A stretch of DNA of 39,917 nt, from positions 1 to 39,917 of the forward strand of contig JACQZS010000216.1 in the NCBI GenBank assembly GCA_016213725.1, given 5' to 3'. Origin of the DNA: Acidobacteriota bacterium. Lineage in GTDB: Bacteria > Acidobacteriota > Terriglobia > Bryobacterales > Bryobacteraceae. Below the pieces are notes generated by a model. It did no database searches and had not been told where the DNA came from. It was given only the letters and a program-made list of their open reading frames with translations. This document shows, piece after piece, positions 24,713 through 34,128 of the stretch; within the stretch, counting starts at the first letter, position 1; each line of letters starts with the position of its first letter. Made by a program: the position numbers and the translations under genes.

Positions 24713-26158
24713 TCAGTACTTCACGTACACGGTCTTGAAATCGCTATAGAACTCGACCGCCGCCGGCCCCTGTTCCTTGGGGCCAAAGCTTGAGTCTTTC
24801 GTGCCGCCGAAGGGCAGCTGGTATTCCACGCCCGCGCTGGGCAGGTTCACGGTCACCAGCCCGGCTTCGATGCCGTAGACATATTCGAACATCCGTGAGA
24901 GATTCGTCGTCTGCAACGAGGCCGACAGGCCAAACTCGCTGGAGTTCGCCAGCTCCATCGCATGACGGAAGTCACGCGCTTTCATGATGGCCAGCACGGG
25001 GCCGAAAATCTCTTCGCGCGCGATTCGCATCTCTTGCGTCACGCCGGCAAACACGGTCGGCTCCACGAACCAGCCTTTGTCCAGGCCGCCTTCGGTCAGC
25101 CGGCGGCCGCCGCACAGCGGTTCCCCGGCCTCCTTGCGGCCGATCTCCACGTATTCGAGCACCGTGTTCATCTGGCCTTCGTCCACGCAGGGCCCGATGT
25201 CGATGCCCGCCTGCATGCCGTCGCCCACCTTCAGCTTCTTCGTGCGCTCCACCACCGCTTCCACAAACCTGTCGTAGATGGACTCCTCGACAATGGCCCG
25301 CGAAGTGGCCGTGCACTTCTGGCCGGTGGAGAAGAACGCTCCGTTTACCGTGTTCTCCACGGCCGCCTGGAAATCGGCGTCGGCCAGCACGATGGTCGGG
25401 TTCTTCCCGCCCATCTCCAACTGAATCCGCAGCCGCCGTTTGGAAGCCTGCTCGTGCAGCCAGGCGCCCACGCCACAGGAGCCCGTGAAGCTCACGGCCT
25501 TGACCGGCGCCGCGGTGACCAGCGCCTCGCCCAGCGCGCCGCCGCTACCGGCGACGTAGTTCACCACGCCTTTCGGGATGCCCGCCTCGTGGCAGGCTTC
25601 CACGATCCGCCACGAACTCAGCGGCGCCGCCGAAGCCGGCTTCAGCACCACTGTGTTTCCGCAGATCAGCGCCGGGGCCAGCTTCCAGGCCGGAATCGCG
25701 CTGGGGAAGTTCCACGGCGTGATCAATCCGCACACGCCCACCGGCTTGCGGATGGCGAACATGTGCACGCGGTCCCGTTCGCTGGGCGCCAGCACGCCCG
25801 CCAGCCGCGCGCCTTCCGCCGCGAAGTAGCGCAGGATGTTGATCGAGCGCCTTACCTCTCCCTTCGCCTCCGGAAAGGTCTTGCCCTCTTCCCGGGTCAT
25901 CTCCGCGCTGATCGCTTCGAACTTGCGGTCCAGAATGTCGGCCACCTTCGCCAGCAGCGCACCGCGCGCCGGCGCATTCATCGAGGCCCAGCCGGGCAGC
26001 GCGGCCTGCGCCGCACTGGCGGCCCGCGTCACGTCCTCGGGTGCGCCTTTCACGAAGCGGCCCACAACCTCTCCGGTGTTGGCCGGATTCACGTTGTCGA
26101 ACGCCGGGCCCTCCGTCCACGCTCCGTCGATGTAGTTGCCGAACAGTTGCGCGCTCAT
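24713..26158 (-). CDS. Aldehyde dehydrogenase, 2-ketoglutarate-semialdehyde (2,5-dioxovalerate) dehydrogenase type
   Basis: A 481-residue NAD(P)+-dependent aldehyde dehydrogenase. The active site is intact: Asn150 in TPWNFPSAIP, Glu248 in LEMGGKNP and Cys282 in STGQKCTATSR. The overall phrasing (FPSAIPAWKLAPALICGNTVVLKPA, shown in part, and REEIFGPVLAI) is typical of succinate-semialdehyde/ketoglutarate-semialdehyde enzymes. Together with the downstream FAH-fold gene it would complete non-phosphorylative pentose or hexarate breakdown to 2-oxoglutarate; the GarR-like and mannonate-dehydratase-like genes elsewhere in the window also handle sugar acids. GGGAG eight bases upstream supports the start. 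The gap to the LemA gene is 11 bases. Confidence 0.92.
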   Translation of the reverse strand: MSAQLFGNYIDGAWTEGPAFDNVNPANTGEVVGRFVKGAPEDVTRAASAAQAALPGWASMNAPARGALLAKVADILDRKFEAISAEMTREEGKTFPEAKGEVRRSINILRYFAAEGARLAGVLAPSERDRVHMFAIRKPVGVCGLITPWNFPSAIPAWKLAPALICGNTVVLKPASAAPLSSWRIVEACHEAGIPKGVVNYVAGSGGALGEALVTAAPVKAVSFTGSCGVGAWLHEQASKRRLRIQLEMGGKNPTIVLADADFQAAVENTVNGAFFSTGQKCTATSRAIVEESIYDRFVEAVVERTKKLKVGDGMQAGIDIGPCVDEGQMNTVLEYVEIGRKEAGEPLCGGRRLTEGGLDKGWFVEPTVFAGVTQEMRIAREEIFGPVLAIMKARDFRHAMELANSSEFGLSASLQTTNLSRMFEYVYGIEAGLVTVNLPSAGVEYQLPFGGTKDSSFGPKEQGPAAVEFYSDFKTVYVKY

Positions 26159-26169
26159 CGTGGTGCTCC

Positions 26170-26736
26170 CTAGAACTTCACATTCGGGACAGTCCGCGCT
26201 CCCGGCTCGGTCTTGAAGTAGTCGTCGTTGCGCTGGAAGCCGAGCAATCCCGCGAACAGATTGTTCGGGAACAGCCCCAGCGTGGTGTTGAACCTCTGAA
26301 CGGATTCGTTGTACTTGCGCCGCTCCACCGCAATGCGGTTCTCCGTTCCGGCCAGTTCATCCTGCAGCCGCAGGAAGTTCTCGTTGGATTTCAGTTGCGG
26401 GTAGTTCTCCACCACCATCAGCAACCGGCCGATCGCCGAGTCCAAACCCTGGTTCGCCTGGATTTTCTCGCCGGGAGTCTTTGCGTTCAGCAGCGCCGCA
26501 CGCGCATTCGCCACGGTTTCCAAAACCTGCTTCTCCTGCGCGGCAAAGCCCTTCACCGTCTCCACCAGGTTTGGAATCAGATCGGCGCGCCGCTGCAGCG
26601 ACACGTCCACCTGCGCCCAGGCGGCCTTGATCTCCTCGCGCTGAGCCACCAGGTCGTTGTTCACGGAAGCCGCTTTCCCGCCTGCGATCAGGCCGAGCAG
26701 CAGCAACACACCAAGTACGATCAGCAGTGCTTTCAT
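26170..26736 (-). CDS. lemA: LemA family protein
   Basis: A 188-residue LemA protein with an N-terminal membrane anchor (MKALLIVLGVLLLLGLIAGG) and a helical-bundle periplasmic domain. Signatures are NDLVAQREEIKAAWAQVDV, RRADLIPNLVETVKGFA and ERRKYNESVQRFNTTLGLFPNN-like (YNESVQRFN near 145), all as in the family. LemA proteins are widespread, often beside TPM-domain genes, and have no settled function. AGGAG eight bases before the ATG fixes the start and overlaps the stop of the nucleotidyltransferase-like gene. Here the TPM gene is two genes upstream in the same operon. Confidence 0.93.
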   Translation of the reverse strand: MKALLIVLGVLLLLGLIAGGKAASVNNDLVAQREEIKAAWAQVDVSLQRRADLIPNLVETVKGFAAQEKQVLETVANARAALLNAKTPGEKIQANQGLDSAIGRLLMVVENYPQLKSNENFLRLQDELAGTENRIAVERRKYNESVQRFNTTLGLFPNNLFAGLLGFQRNDDYFKTEPGARTVPNVKF

Positions 26737-26747
26737 ATCTTCGCTCC

Positions 26748-27473
26748 TCAACGTTCCAGGCTATCTACGGCGTCCACCAACGTGGTGAGTTCGCCGAGAT
26801 ATTTCGCGAACAGTTCGCCCGCTTTGACGTCGCGCGGACGGGCGTTGCCTTCGCGGAGTTTTATCAGCATATCCAATGCCTGCCCACCCACGCCGAACCG
26901 TTCCTGCAAAGCGGCGACAATGGCGCTCTTGCTCCACGGCGCGGAGTGGCCCGCCAGGCGCAGCGCGTGGCGGCCCAGCACACAAAACGTGGCCGCGGAG
27001 TCGCACATCAGGCGCAGCAGCAGGTCCTTGTCGCGCAGGACGCCGGCAGCTTTCTGCCGCAGCCTCAGCAGCTTCGCCCTGAGTTCGTGCTCCACCTGCG
27101 CGCGATAGAAATCGTCCCGGATCACGAGCCCCGCCGTGGGATCGTCGCCGTGCAGAACCTGTTTCCGCTCGGAGATGTCGTGAAATTCGATGGGAAAACA
27201 ATCCGCTGAACGCTGGACCTCGGCCACGCTCATCAGCAGCGGCGCCGGATTGCCCTTCTCGCGCCACCACTTGAAGATCGCTTCGGACTCCTCCAGTTCC
27301 TTGGGCGTCACTTTCTCCAGAACCGTCAGGATGTTCAGATCGGAGAACGCGCCGTGCAGGTCTCCCGTGGCGCCGGAGCCGTACAGAATCACGCTGCGCA
27401 GATCCTTGCCGTATGCGCTCCGCAGCCGTTCCAGCAGCTGGTTCAGAGTCTTGTCCGTCAGCATTTGATCCAT
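26748..27473 (-). CDS. Nucleotidyltransferase-fold protein with altered metal motif
   Basis: A 241-residue soluble protein. The N-terminal part has the nucleotidyltransferase hallmark GSG at 32-34 followed by SDLNIL at 44-49, where the usual Asp-x-Asp pair is Asp45-x-Asn47. The second metal-binding aspartate is therefore changed, which may weaken or abolish catalysis. The remainder (about 100-241) is all helical, with no motif I can name. GGGAG seven bases upstream supports ATG 27473; a longer frame to 27569 would overlap the TPM gene. The gene separates TPM and LemA genes that are usually adjacent, with gaps of 13 and 11 bases, so it is probably part of the same envelope-related unit. Confidence 0.75.
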   Translation of the reverse strand: MDQMLTDKTLNQLLERLRSAYGKDLRSVILYGSGATGDLHGAFSDLNILTVLEKVTPKELEESEAIFKWWREKGNPAPLLMSVAEVQRSADCFPIEFHDISERKQVLHGDDPTAGLVIRDDFYRAQVEHELRAKLLRLRQKAAGVLRDKDLLLRLMCDSAATFCVLGRHALRLAGHSAPWSKSAIVAALQERFGVGGQALDMLIKLREGNARPRDVKAGELFAKYLGELTTLVDAVDSLER

Positions 27474-27486
27474 CAGCGCTCCCTTT

Positions 27487-28278
27487 CTACCAGTCGCTGG
27501 AGGCCCCGCCTCCGCCGGAATCGCCGCCGCCGAAGCCTCCGAAGCTGTCGCCGGAATCGTAGCCGCCAAAGCCGCCGCCGGAACGCCGGCTGCCTCCGCC
27601 GCCGCTCATCAGATTGCCCAGCAGCATTCCCGTGAGCAGGTTGCCGCCCATGCCGCCAGGGCCGCGCCGGCCGCGCCCGCCGCCAAACAGCAGCATCAGC
27701 AGCACCAGTCCGCCCACCACCACCAGCAGCCCGCCGGGAAACCCTTCATCCTTCGGCCGCGGCCTTCCGGCAATCCCGCTCCGCCCGATCGACACGCCCT
27801 TCGCAGCCGCGATCTTCTCGCCCAGCACCTGGGCCGCGGCGGCCATGGCCTGCCCGTAGTCCTGCTCGCGCAGCGCCGGCCGCATCTCGCGCAGCACGCT
27901 GCCGGCGTAGCCGTCGGGGATGATCGGCTCCAGGCCGTAGCCCACCTCCAGCCGGCTGCGCCGTTCGCCGATGGAGAGCAGCAGAAGCACGCCCTCGTTG
28001 CTCTTTTTGCTGCCCACGCCCCACTTGCGGTAGATCAGGTTTGCGACATCTTCAATCGGCTCACCCTGCAAGGAGGGCAGGGTCACCAGCGCGATCTGCG
28101 CGCCGGTCGATTGCTCCACTCGCGCGCAATAGGCGTTGATGTCCTCAACTACGTCGGGCCGGATCACGCCGGCGAAGTCACTGACGTACCCGCGCGGCTT
28201 CAGCGCGCCAAAGTCCGCCGCTATGGCCATCGCCGCGGCGCACAACAACGCGCACAGGACTTGCCGCGCTTTCTTCAT
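27487..28278 (-). CDS. TPM-domain (YgcG-like) membrane protein with glycine-rich tail
   Basis: A 263-residue protein with a signal peptide (1 to about 20), a TPM domain at about 28-150 (GYVSDFAGVIRPDVVEDINAY and YRKWGVGSKKSNEGVLLLLS, typical of the family), one membrane segment at about 183-200, and a Gly/Ser-rich tail ending in GGGASSDW. TPM domains are associated with photosystem II repair phosphatase activity in plants and with envelope proteins of unknown role in bacteria. The ATG is only four bases after the stop of the M16 peptidase and has no good Shine-Dalgarno, implying translational coupling. The tail composition is usual for the family. Confidence 0.9.
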   Translation of the reverse strand: MKKARQVLCALLCAAAMAIAADFGALKPRGYVSDFAGVIRPDVVEDINAYCARVEQSTGAQIALVTLPSLQGEPIEDVANLIYRKWGVGSKKSNEGVLLLLSIGERRSRLEVGYGLEPIIPDGYAGSVLREMRPALREQDYGQAMAAAAQVLGEKIAAAKGVSIGRSGIAGRPRPKDEGFPGGLLVVVGGLVLLMLLFGGGRGRRGPGGMGGNLLTGMLLGNLMSGGGGSRRSGGGFGGYDSGDSFGGFGGGDSGGGGASSDW

Positions 28279-28282
28279 TGCA

Positions 28283-29566
28283 CTAGCACGCCAGATCTTC
28301 GGCCGTGATCGAACCCGGCTCCAACTTGCCAAGCATGGCCAGCCCGATGCGTCCGGGCTGGAAGGCCTGCTGCGCCACCTGCTGCACCTGATCCGCCGTC
28401 ACCGCTTCAATGCTGTCCACCAGTTCGTCCAGAGTGAAAAACCGGCCGAAGTTCAGCCACTGCCGCGCCAGGTTGCCCATGCGGCTCGTAGTCGATTCCA
28501 GGCTCAGCATCAGCGAGCCTTTCATGTGGTCCTTGGCGTGCCTCAGTTCTTCTGCCGGCAGCGGCTCGTTCTTCAGCCGCCGCAGCTCCGCCATGACGTT
28601 TTCCAGGAGCTTCCGCACTGTCTCCACCGACGTGCCCGCGTATACCGCCATCATGCCCGCATCTTTATAGAGGTTCAGTTCCGAGAAGATGGAATAGGCC
28701 AGGCCCTGCCGCTCGCGGATGTTCTGGAACAGGCGCGAACTCATGCCTCCACCCAGCACCACGTTCAACGTATAGCTGGCGAAGCGCAGCGGATCTGTGG
28801 AACAGATCGTGGGCATGCCCAGGCAGACGTGCACCTGCTGCAGGCTGCGCCGGCTCTTGAGGATCAGTGGCGCTTCCGTCGCCGGCGTCTCCAGGCGCGG
28901 AACTTCTCCCCCCTCGGCCAGCGAGCCGAAATGCCGCTCTGCCAGCCGCACCAGCTCTTCGTGCCGCAGGTGCCCGGCCGCCGTGATCGTCAGGTTCTCC
29001 GGCCGGTAGTAGCGTGTGTGGTAGCCGCGCAGCATCTCCGGGTTGAACGACTCGATCGTCTTCTTCGTCCCCAGAATCGGCCGCCCCAGCGGATTGCGCT
29101 TCCAGAAGTTGCTGACAAACAGCTCGTGCACGTAGCTCTCCGGGCTGTCCGTCTCCATCTTCAGCTCTTCCAGAACCACGCCTTTTTCCTTTTCGATGTC
29201 TTCCACATCGAAGCGCGGGTGCTTCAGCATGTCGGCCAGAATGTCGAAGGCGATATCCAGATGCTCGTCCAGCACCTTGACGTTGTAGCCCACCAGTTCG
29301 CGCCCCGTGAAGGCGTCCAGGTTGCCCCCAATCGCGTCCACTTCCCGCGCGATATCCTCGGCCGAGCGCGTGGGCGTGCCTTTGAACAGCATGTGCTCGA
29401 TGAAATGCGAGATGCCGTTCTCTTCCGGCCGCTCGCACCGCGAACCAGTGCCGATCCACAGACCCACCGCCACGCTGCGCACTGACGGCATCGGCTCCGT
29501 GATCACTCGAATCCCGTTCGATAAACGGGAAACGCAGATGTCCCGTTCCAGTTGTACGTTCACCAT
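28283..29566 (-). CDS. M16-family zinc peptidase (mitochondrial-processing-peptidase-like)
   Basis: A 427-residue pitrilysin-type peptidase. The inverted zinc motif HFIEH lies at 54-58 with the distal ligand Glu near 134 (VVLEELKM), so this is an active subunit; the second domain carries the substrate-contact region GGGMSSRLFQNIRERQGLAYS near 275. No signal peptide is visible. Bacterial relatives of this size process small peptides or act as homodimers. The start MVNVQLERDICVSRL is chosen because the domain begins there; the frame extends to 29728, through the divergent gap. It is the first gene of the operon running through TPM, nucleotidyltransferase-like, LemA, aldehyde dehydrogenase and FAH-fold genes. 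Confidence 0.93.
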   Translation of the reverse strand: MVNVQLERDICVSRLSNGIRVITEPMPSVRSVAVGLWIGTGSRCERPEENGISHFIEHMLFKGTPTRSAEDIAREVDAIGGNLDAFTGRELVGYNVKVLDEHLDIAFDILADMLKHPRFDVEDIEKEKGVVLEELKMETDSPESYVHELFVSNFWKRNPLGRPILGTKKTIESFNPEMLRGYHTRYYRPENLTITAAGHLRHEELVRLAERHFGSLAEGGEVPRLETPATEAPLILKSRRSLQQVHVCLGMPTICSTDPLRFASYTLNVVLGGGMSSRLFQNIRERQGLAYSIFSELNLYKDAGMMAVYAGTSVETVRKLLENVMAELRRLKNEPLPAEELRHAKDHMKGSLMLSLESTTSRMGNLARQWLNFGRFFTLDELVDSIEAVTADQVQQVAQQAFQPGRIGLAMLGKLEPGSITAEDLAC

Positions 29567-29625
29567 TCTTAAATCCAACTGTATTCTCTCACGAGGTGCG
29601 CCCGTAGAATGGATGGAAGCCCCGG

Positions 29626-30834
29626 ATGATTCCTCTCCTGATCTTCGCCGCCACTTATCTGGTACTGGCTCTCGGCCGCTTCCCCGGCCTGCGCATCGAC
29701 CGGACCGGCGCCGCCATCGTCGGCGCATCGCTCATGGTGGCCTGCGGCGCCCTCCGTTTCGATCAGGCCCTGCGTGCCGTCGATTGGACCACCCTCGTCC
29801 TCCTCCTCGGCATGATGATCGTCGTTGCCAACCTCCGCCTTTCCGGCTTCTTCCGCCTCGCCGCCGCCCGCGTTGTGCTGCACGCACACAGCCCGCGCAT
29901 GTTGCTGGCCGGCACGGTCGCCGTCGCCGGTTTCTTCTCGGCGTTCTTCGTCAACGACACCATGTGCCTGGTGCTCACCCCGCTCATCCTCGAGGTCACT
30001 CTCGCCCTGCGCCGCAATCCCGTCCCCTATCTGCTGGCCGTGGCCATGGCCTCCAACGCCGGCAGCGCCGCCTCCATCACCGGTAATCCCCAGAACATGA
30101 TGATCGGCGCCCTCTCCGGAATCCCCTACCGGACCTTCGCGCTGAACCTGGCTCCGATTGCCGTCGTCTCTTTGTTTCTCACCTGGCTCATCCTGGCCTT
30201 TACCTTTCGCCGCGAATTCAACGACGACCGCTTTCCCCCCGCTGAAGCCCTCCGCGTTCGCGTCAACCGCCCGCTGATGTGGAAGTCTCTCTTCGTCGCC
30301 GGCGCAATGGTCTGCTTCTTCTTTGCCGGCTATCCCGTGGCCCAGGTCGCTATCGTCTCCGGAGCGCTCCTCCTGATTACCCGGCGCGTGAAGCCCGAGA
30401 AGGTCTACCACGATATCGATTGGCCCCTCCTCGCCCTCTTCGCCGGACTCTTCATTGTCGTCAGAGGCGTTGAATCCACCTCCCTCGAACGCGACATCCT
30501 CCAACTCGCCCAGGGTTCTCCCCTCGACCGTCCCGCTGTCCTCACCTTCTTCTCCGCCGTCCTCTCCAACCTGGTTTCCAACGTGCCCGCCGTCCTCGTC
30601 TTCAAGCCCATCGCCGCCCGCCTGGCCGACCCGGTCTCCGCCTGGCTCACCCTGGCCATGTCATCCACCCTCGCCGGCAACTTCACCATCCTCGGCTCCA
30701 TCGCCAACCTGATCGTCGTCCAGCGCGCGCGCCCCGACGTCGAAATCACCTTTGCCGACTACTTCAAAGCCGGAGCGCCCCTCACCCTCCTCTCCCTTGC
30801 CTTTGGCGCCGCCTGGCTCGACTACGTCCGCTAA
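29626..30834 (+). CDS. SLC13/ArsB-like (ion transporter superfamily) anion permease
   Basis: A 402-residue polytopic membrane protein, about 10-12 transmembrane segments. Two repeated halves are visible, each with the re-entrant Asn-containing motif of the superfamily: [16 protein letters not shown] followed by [18 protein letters not shown] in the first, and [16 protein letters not shown] followed by [19 protein letters not shown] in the second. These match the arsenite-efflux, Na+/H+ (NhaD) and dicarboxylate/sulfate permease group; the substrate is not readable. The ATG lies 59 bases from the divergent M16 gene; GGAAG ten bases upstream is a weak ribosome-binding site. rlmN follows directly. 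Confidence 0.85.
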   Translation: MIPLLIFAATYLVLALGRFPGLRIDRTGAAIVGASLMVACGALRFDQALRAVDWTTLVLLLGMMIVVANLRLSGFFRLAAARVVLHAHSPRMLLAGTVAVAGFFSAFFVNDTMCLVLTPLILEVTLALRRNPVPYLLAVAMASNAGSAASITGNPQNMMIGALSGIPYRTFALNLAPIAVVSLFLTWLILAFTFRREFNDDRFPPAEALRVRVNRPLMWKSLFVAGAMVCFFFAGYPVAQVAIVSGALLLITRRVKPEKVYHDIDWPLLALFAGLFIVVRGVESTSLERDILQLAQGSPLDRPAVLTFFSAVLSNLVSNVPAVLVFKPIAARLADPVSAWLTLAMSSTLAGNFTILGSIANLIVVQRARPDVEITFADYFKAGAPLTLLSLAFGAAWLDYVR

Positions 30835-30865
30835 GTCGATGTCCGCTAAAATCAAGTCTGCCCCC

Positions 30866-31909
30866 ATGACGCCGCTGCTCGGCCTGGAAATCGACGACCT
30901 CCGCGCCCTCCTGCCGGCCACTGAGCCGGCCTTCCGCGCCAAACAGCTCTACGAGGCCATCTACCAACAGCGCGCCGCCTCGTTTGACCAGATCTCCACC
31001 CTCTCCAAATCCCTGCGCGATCACCTCGCCGCCCACCACACCCTCGGCCACCTCCACCAGGACTCCCGCTACCAGTCCGCCGACGGCACCCGCCGCTATC
31101 TCCTCGGCCTCAGCGATGCCAAGAGCGTCGAAGCCGTGATCATGCCGGAAGAGTCCCGCGACACCCTGTGCATCTCTACCCAGGTCGGCTGCCCGGTCAA
31201 CTGCAGTTTCTGCCTCACTGCGCTCATGGGCCTGGAGCGCAATCTCACCGCCGGCGAAATCGTCGGCCAGGTTCTCCACCTCGCCGCCGACAACAACCTC
31301 TGGTCCGATCAGAAGCGCATCAATATCGTCATGATGGGCCAGGGCGAGCCGCTCCTGAATCTGGCCGCCGTCCTCAAAGCCACGCGCCTCTTGTGCGATC
31401 CCAAGGGCCTCAACATCTCCCCGCGCCGCATCACCGTTTCCACCTCGGGCATCCTGCCGGCCATGGTCGAACTCGGCCAGGCCGAAGTCCGCCCGCGCCT
31501 CGCCATCTCTCTGAATGCCTCTCACGAGGAGCAGCGCCGCGAGTTGATGCCCATCACCCGCAAGTACCACCTGGCCGACCTCATCGACACCTGCCGCGCC
31601 TACCCCTTGCGCCCCTGGGAGAAGCTTACCTTTGAATACGTGCTTCTCCGTGGTTTCAACGACACCGACCAGGACGCCCGCCGCGTCGTCTCTCTCCTTG
31701 GCAACCTCAACTGCAAAGTGAACCTCATCGCGCTCAACCCCGGTCCGGGCATCTCGTTTGAGACTCCAGATCCGGATCGCGTCGCCTCCTTCCAGGCCAT
31801 CGTGCGCCGCTCGCTGCCGTGCTTCCTCCGCCGTCCTCGCGGCCTCGACATCTACGCCGCCTGCGGCCAGCTGAAACGCATGGAATCCAACCTCGTCTCT
31901 CTGCCGTGA
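30866..31909 (+). CDS. rlmN: Dual-specificity 23S rRNA A2503/tRNA A37 C2-methyltransferase RlmN
   Basis: A 347-residue radical-SAM methyltransferase. The cluster-binding CxxxCxxC is Cys109, Cys113 and Cys116 in [11 protein letters not shown], the SAM motif is GQGEPLLN, and the methyl-carrying cysteine is Cys333 in YAACGQL near the C-terminus, with Cys102 as partner. The start [16 protein letters not shown] fits the family; an in-frame ATG at 30839, four bases after the permease stop, is the alternative and would give coupled translation. TAAAAT at 30848-30853 could be an internal promoter. The final bases GTGA overlap the GTG start of the next gene. Confidence 0.95.
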   Translation: MTPLLGLEIDDLRALLPATEPAFRAKQLYEAIYQQRAASFDQISTLSKSLRDHLAAHHTLGHLHQDSRYQSADGTRRYLLGLSDAKSVEAVIMPEESRDTLCISTQVGCPVNCSFCLTALMGLERNLTAGEIVGQVLHLAADNNLWSDQKRINIVMMGQGEPLLNLAAVLKATRLLCDPKGLNISPRRITVSTSGILPAMVELGQAEVRPRLAISLNASHEEQRRELMPITRKYHLADLIDTCRAYPLRPWEKLTFEYVLLRGFNDTDQDARRVVSLLGNLNCKVNLIALNPGPGISFETPDPDRVASFQAIVRRSLPCFLRRPRGLDIYAACGQLKRMESNLVSLP

Positions 31910-32514
31910 CTTCAGCGCTTCTCATCGCCGCTTTCGTCTTCGCCGGGGCCCAGCCGTCTGATGTCTTGCTCGACGCCCTCGTCTGGGGCGCCGATGTCGT
32001 CAAAATCAACCCGGCGAACTATCCCGCGCCCATCCGTAAGGAGCTCACCGCCTACCTCCAGCGCTTCTCCGCCCTCCAGCCCGCTCCCGCGCAGCCCATG
32101 TCGCGCGAGTTCCGCATGGTGGCCGAAGCGCGCTATCGCTATGGCCGGCGCCTCGCCGCCGTCTCCGCCAGCCCCCAGGCCCCGGCCCTCGCCTCCGCGT
32201 ACGTCGAAGCGCTTCAGCCCTGCTACGAGTGGGAAGGACTCCCGGATTGCCCGCAGCGCGAAGCCCTTTTCGCCTTGAACTATCGCCAATCTCATCCCAA
32301 CTCCCCCTTCCACGACTACCTGCTCCTGCTCGAAGCTCACCGCTGGCTCTGCGCCGCTGAAGCCTTCTCGTCCGCCGGGCAGGCCGGCGCCGCGCAGACC
32401 GCCCGCCAGTCTTCTCAAGCCGCCGCAGCCGCAGCTCAGGAATCCAAATCGCACCTCCTCCGGACCGCCGCCGCGCGGCTCAATGAACGTTCCGCCTGCC
32501 TTCCTCCCCGCTGA
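31906..32514 (+). CDS. Uncharacterised secreted protein (202 residues)
   Basis: I do not recognise it. The GTG start overlaps the rlmN stop by four bases and gives a clear signal peptide ([18 protein letters not shown]). The mature part is Ala-rich and helical, with [21 protein letters not shown]-like helices (about 65-90), a possible disulfide pair in [17 protein letters not shown] (near 105-120), and a helix [16 protein letters not shown]. The ~33-residue tail after about 165 is low-complexity Ala/Gln/Ser. It lies between rlmN and a GH140 glycosidase in one transcript; the periplasmic location links it more naturally to the glycosidase. Confidence 0.7.
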   Translation: MTSALLIAAFVFAGAQPSDVLLDALVWGADVVKINPANYPAPIRKELTAYLQRFSALQPAPAQPMSREFRMVAEARYRYGRRLAAVSASPQAPALASAYVEALQPCYEWEGLPDCPQREALFALNYRQSHPNSPFHDYLLLLEAHRWLCAAEAFSSAGQAGAAQTARQSSQAAAAAAQESKSHLLRTAAARLNERSACLPPR

Positions 32515-32529
32515 TATGATGTCCTCGCC

Positions 32530-33939
32530 GTGCGCCTCCTCACCCTTGTTCTGCTAGCGCTCTCCCTTTCCGCCCAGCCGCTGCCCCGGCTCAAAGTCAG
32601 CGACAACCACCGCTTCCTCGTCACCTCCGGCGGCCGGCCCTTCTTCTACCTCGGCGACACCGCTTGGGAACTCTTCCACCGCCTCACCCGCGAAGACGCC
32701 GCCACCTATCTTCAACTGCGGGCGAACCAGGGCTTCACCGTGATCCAGGCCGTGGCGCTGGCCGAATTCGACGGCCTCAACGCGCCCAACGCCTACGGCC
32801 ACACGCCTCTCCTCAATCAGGACCCAACGCGCCCAGACACCCGCCCCGGCCCCGACAACGACTATTGGGACCACGTCGATTGGATCGTCGCCAAGGCCAA
32901 CTCCCTGGGTCTCTACGTCGGCTTCCTCCCCACCTGGGGCGACAAATGGAACAAGAAGTGGGGCCAGGGTCCGGAGATCTTCACCCCGGAAAACGCCGAG
33001 ATCTACGGCCGCTGGCTGGGCCAGCGCTACAAAGATGCCGGCATTATTTGGATCCTCGGCGGCGACCGCCCCATCGAGTCCGCCCGCCACGTCGACATCC
33101 TCCGCGCCATGGCCCGCGGCCTGGCCCAGGGCGACGGCGGCGCGCATCTCATCACCTTTCACCCCACCGGGGCGCAGGGCTCTGCCGGTCCGCTGCACGG
33201 GGAAGCCTGGCTCGACTTCAACATGCGCCAGAACGGCCATGGCGCCGAGTTCACCGGCCGTTACGACGCCACCCTCACAGACTACCAGCGCACTCCGCCC
33301 AAGCCGGTGCTCGACGCCGAGCCCATCTACGAAGGTCACCCCGTCGCCTTCAAGGCCGCCGATTTCGGCCACTCCCTCGCCGCCGATGCCCGCCGGCCGC
33401 TCTACTGGGACCTCTTCACCGGCGCTTGCGGCCATACCTATGGCCACCATTCCGTTTGGCAGTTCTGGACCCCCGAGCGCAAGCCCGTCAACAATCCTCT
33501 GATGCCCTGGCAGGAGGCCATCCTCTCCACCGGCGCCGCCCAGATGCAGCACGCCCGCCATCTGCTCGAATCCCGGCCCTTCCTCACCCGCATTCCCGAC
33601 GCCTCCATTCTCGTCACAGGCCGCGTCCCCACCGCCAACCCCGGCGCCGGCCGCTACCGTTTCGTCGCCACCCGGGACGAGGCGGGCAGCTACGCGCTCA
33701 TCTATGCGCCTGCCGGCCGCGCCTTCCAGGTTCGGATGGACGCCATCCGCGCCGCCAGGGCCAAAGCGTGGTGGTTCAATCCGCGCACCGGCCAGGCCAC
33801 CCCGATCGGCTCCTTCGAAGCCCAGGGTGTCCGCGAGTTCACTCCGCCCGATCCTGGTGAATTCCTCGACTGGGTCCTGGTCCTTGATGATGAGGCGAAG
33901 AACTATCGCGTGCCCGGCCAGAATCTCCGGGATCAATAG
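32530..33939 (+). CDS. Secreted glycoside hydrolase family 140 (DUF4038, apiosidase-like)
   Basis: A 469-residue exported TIM-barrel glycosidase (signal peptide 1-16) followed by a small C-terminal beta-sandwich (about 385-460) of the putative collagen-binding type that usually accompanies this family. The N-terminal [24 protein letters not shown] is the DUF4038 signature (shown in part). Likely catalytic acids are Asp179 in ILGGDRP and Glu264 in [10 protein letters not shown]. The characterised GH140 enzyme cleaves apiose from galacturonic acid in pectic rhamnogalacturonan-II; related proteins may act on other pectic side chains. The GTG start is preceded at nine bases by TATGAT rather than a Shine-Dalgarno, so it may have its own near-leaderless transcript in addition to read-through from rlmN. 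Confidence 0.9.
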   Translation: MRLLTLVLLALSLSAQPLPRLKVSDNHRFLVTSGGRPFFYLGDTAWELFHRLTREDAATYLQLRANQGFTVIQAVALAEFDGLNAPNAYGHTPLLNQDPTRPDTRPGPDNDYWDHVDWIVAKANSLGLYVGFLPTWGDKWNKKWGQGPEIFTPENAEIYGRWLGQRYKDAGIIWILGGDRPIESARHVDILRAMARGLAQGDGGAHLITFHPTGAQGSAGPLHGEAWLDFNMRQNGHGAEFTGRYDATLTDYQRTPPKPVLDAEPIYEGHPVAFKAADFGHSLAADARRPLYWDLFTGACGHTYGHHSVWQFWTPERKPVNNPLMPWQEAILSTGAAQMQHARHLLESRPFLTRIPDASILVTGRVPTANPGAGRYRFVATRDEAGSYALIYAPAGRAFQVRMDAIRAARAKAWWFNPRTGQATPIGSFEAQGVREFTPPDPGEFLDWVLVLDDEAKNYRVPGQNLRDQ

Positions 33940-33952
33940 CCAAATATCGTGC

Positions 33953-33983
33953 CGGCCTCAAATGTGGTAACGCCCCCAGGCCG
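33953..33983 (+). terminator. Weak candidate terminator after the GH140 gene
   Basis: CGGCCT and AGGCCG form a 6-base stem with a 19-base loop, 13 bases after the GH140 stop; a T-rich run (TTTCTTTTTCT) comes 12 bases later. The long loop and delayed T-run make this doubtful. Confidence 0.3.
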
Positions 33984-34023
33984 CATCCGCGTCACTTTCT
34001 TTTTCTATCTGATTGATTTACCG

Positions 34024-34029
34024 TAAAAT
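34024..34029 (+). promoter_or_regulatory. Possible -10 element of the DUF3300-DUF2950 operon
   Basis: TAAAAT lies in an A/T-rich stretch (33996-34030) that stands out from its surroundings. No clear -35 was found. If used, it gives a leader of about 155 bases containing the hairpin at 34129-34154. Confidence 0.4.
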
Positions 34030-34128
34030 TGCCCTGGACTCTTCGGACTCTGGTCTGGTTGTCCGATTGCATCAGTCTCCAGCTACGGAGCCATGTTCAA
34101 TTTCAGTGAGAATAGCCCCCGGCTGCGC

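Noticed and set aside
26737-26751. TTG start extending LemA by five residues
   Set aside because: The ATG at 26736 has AGGAG at ideal spacing and begins directly with the membrane anchor, as is usual for LemA.
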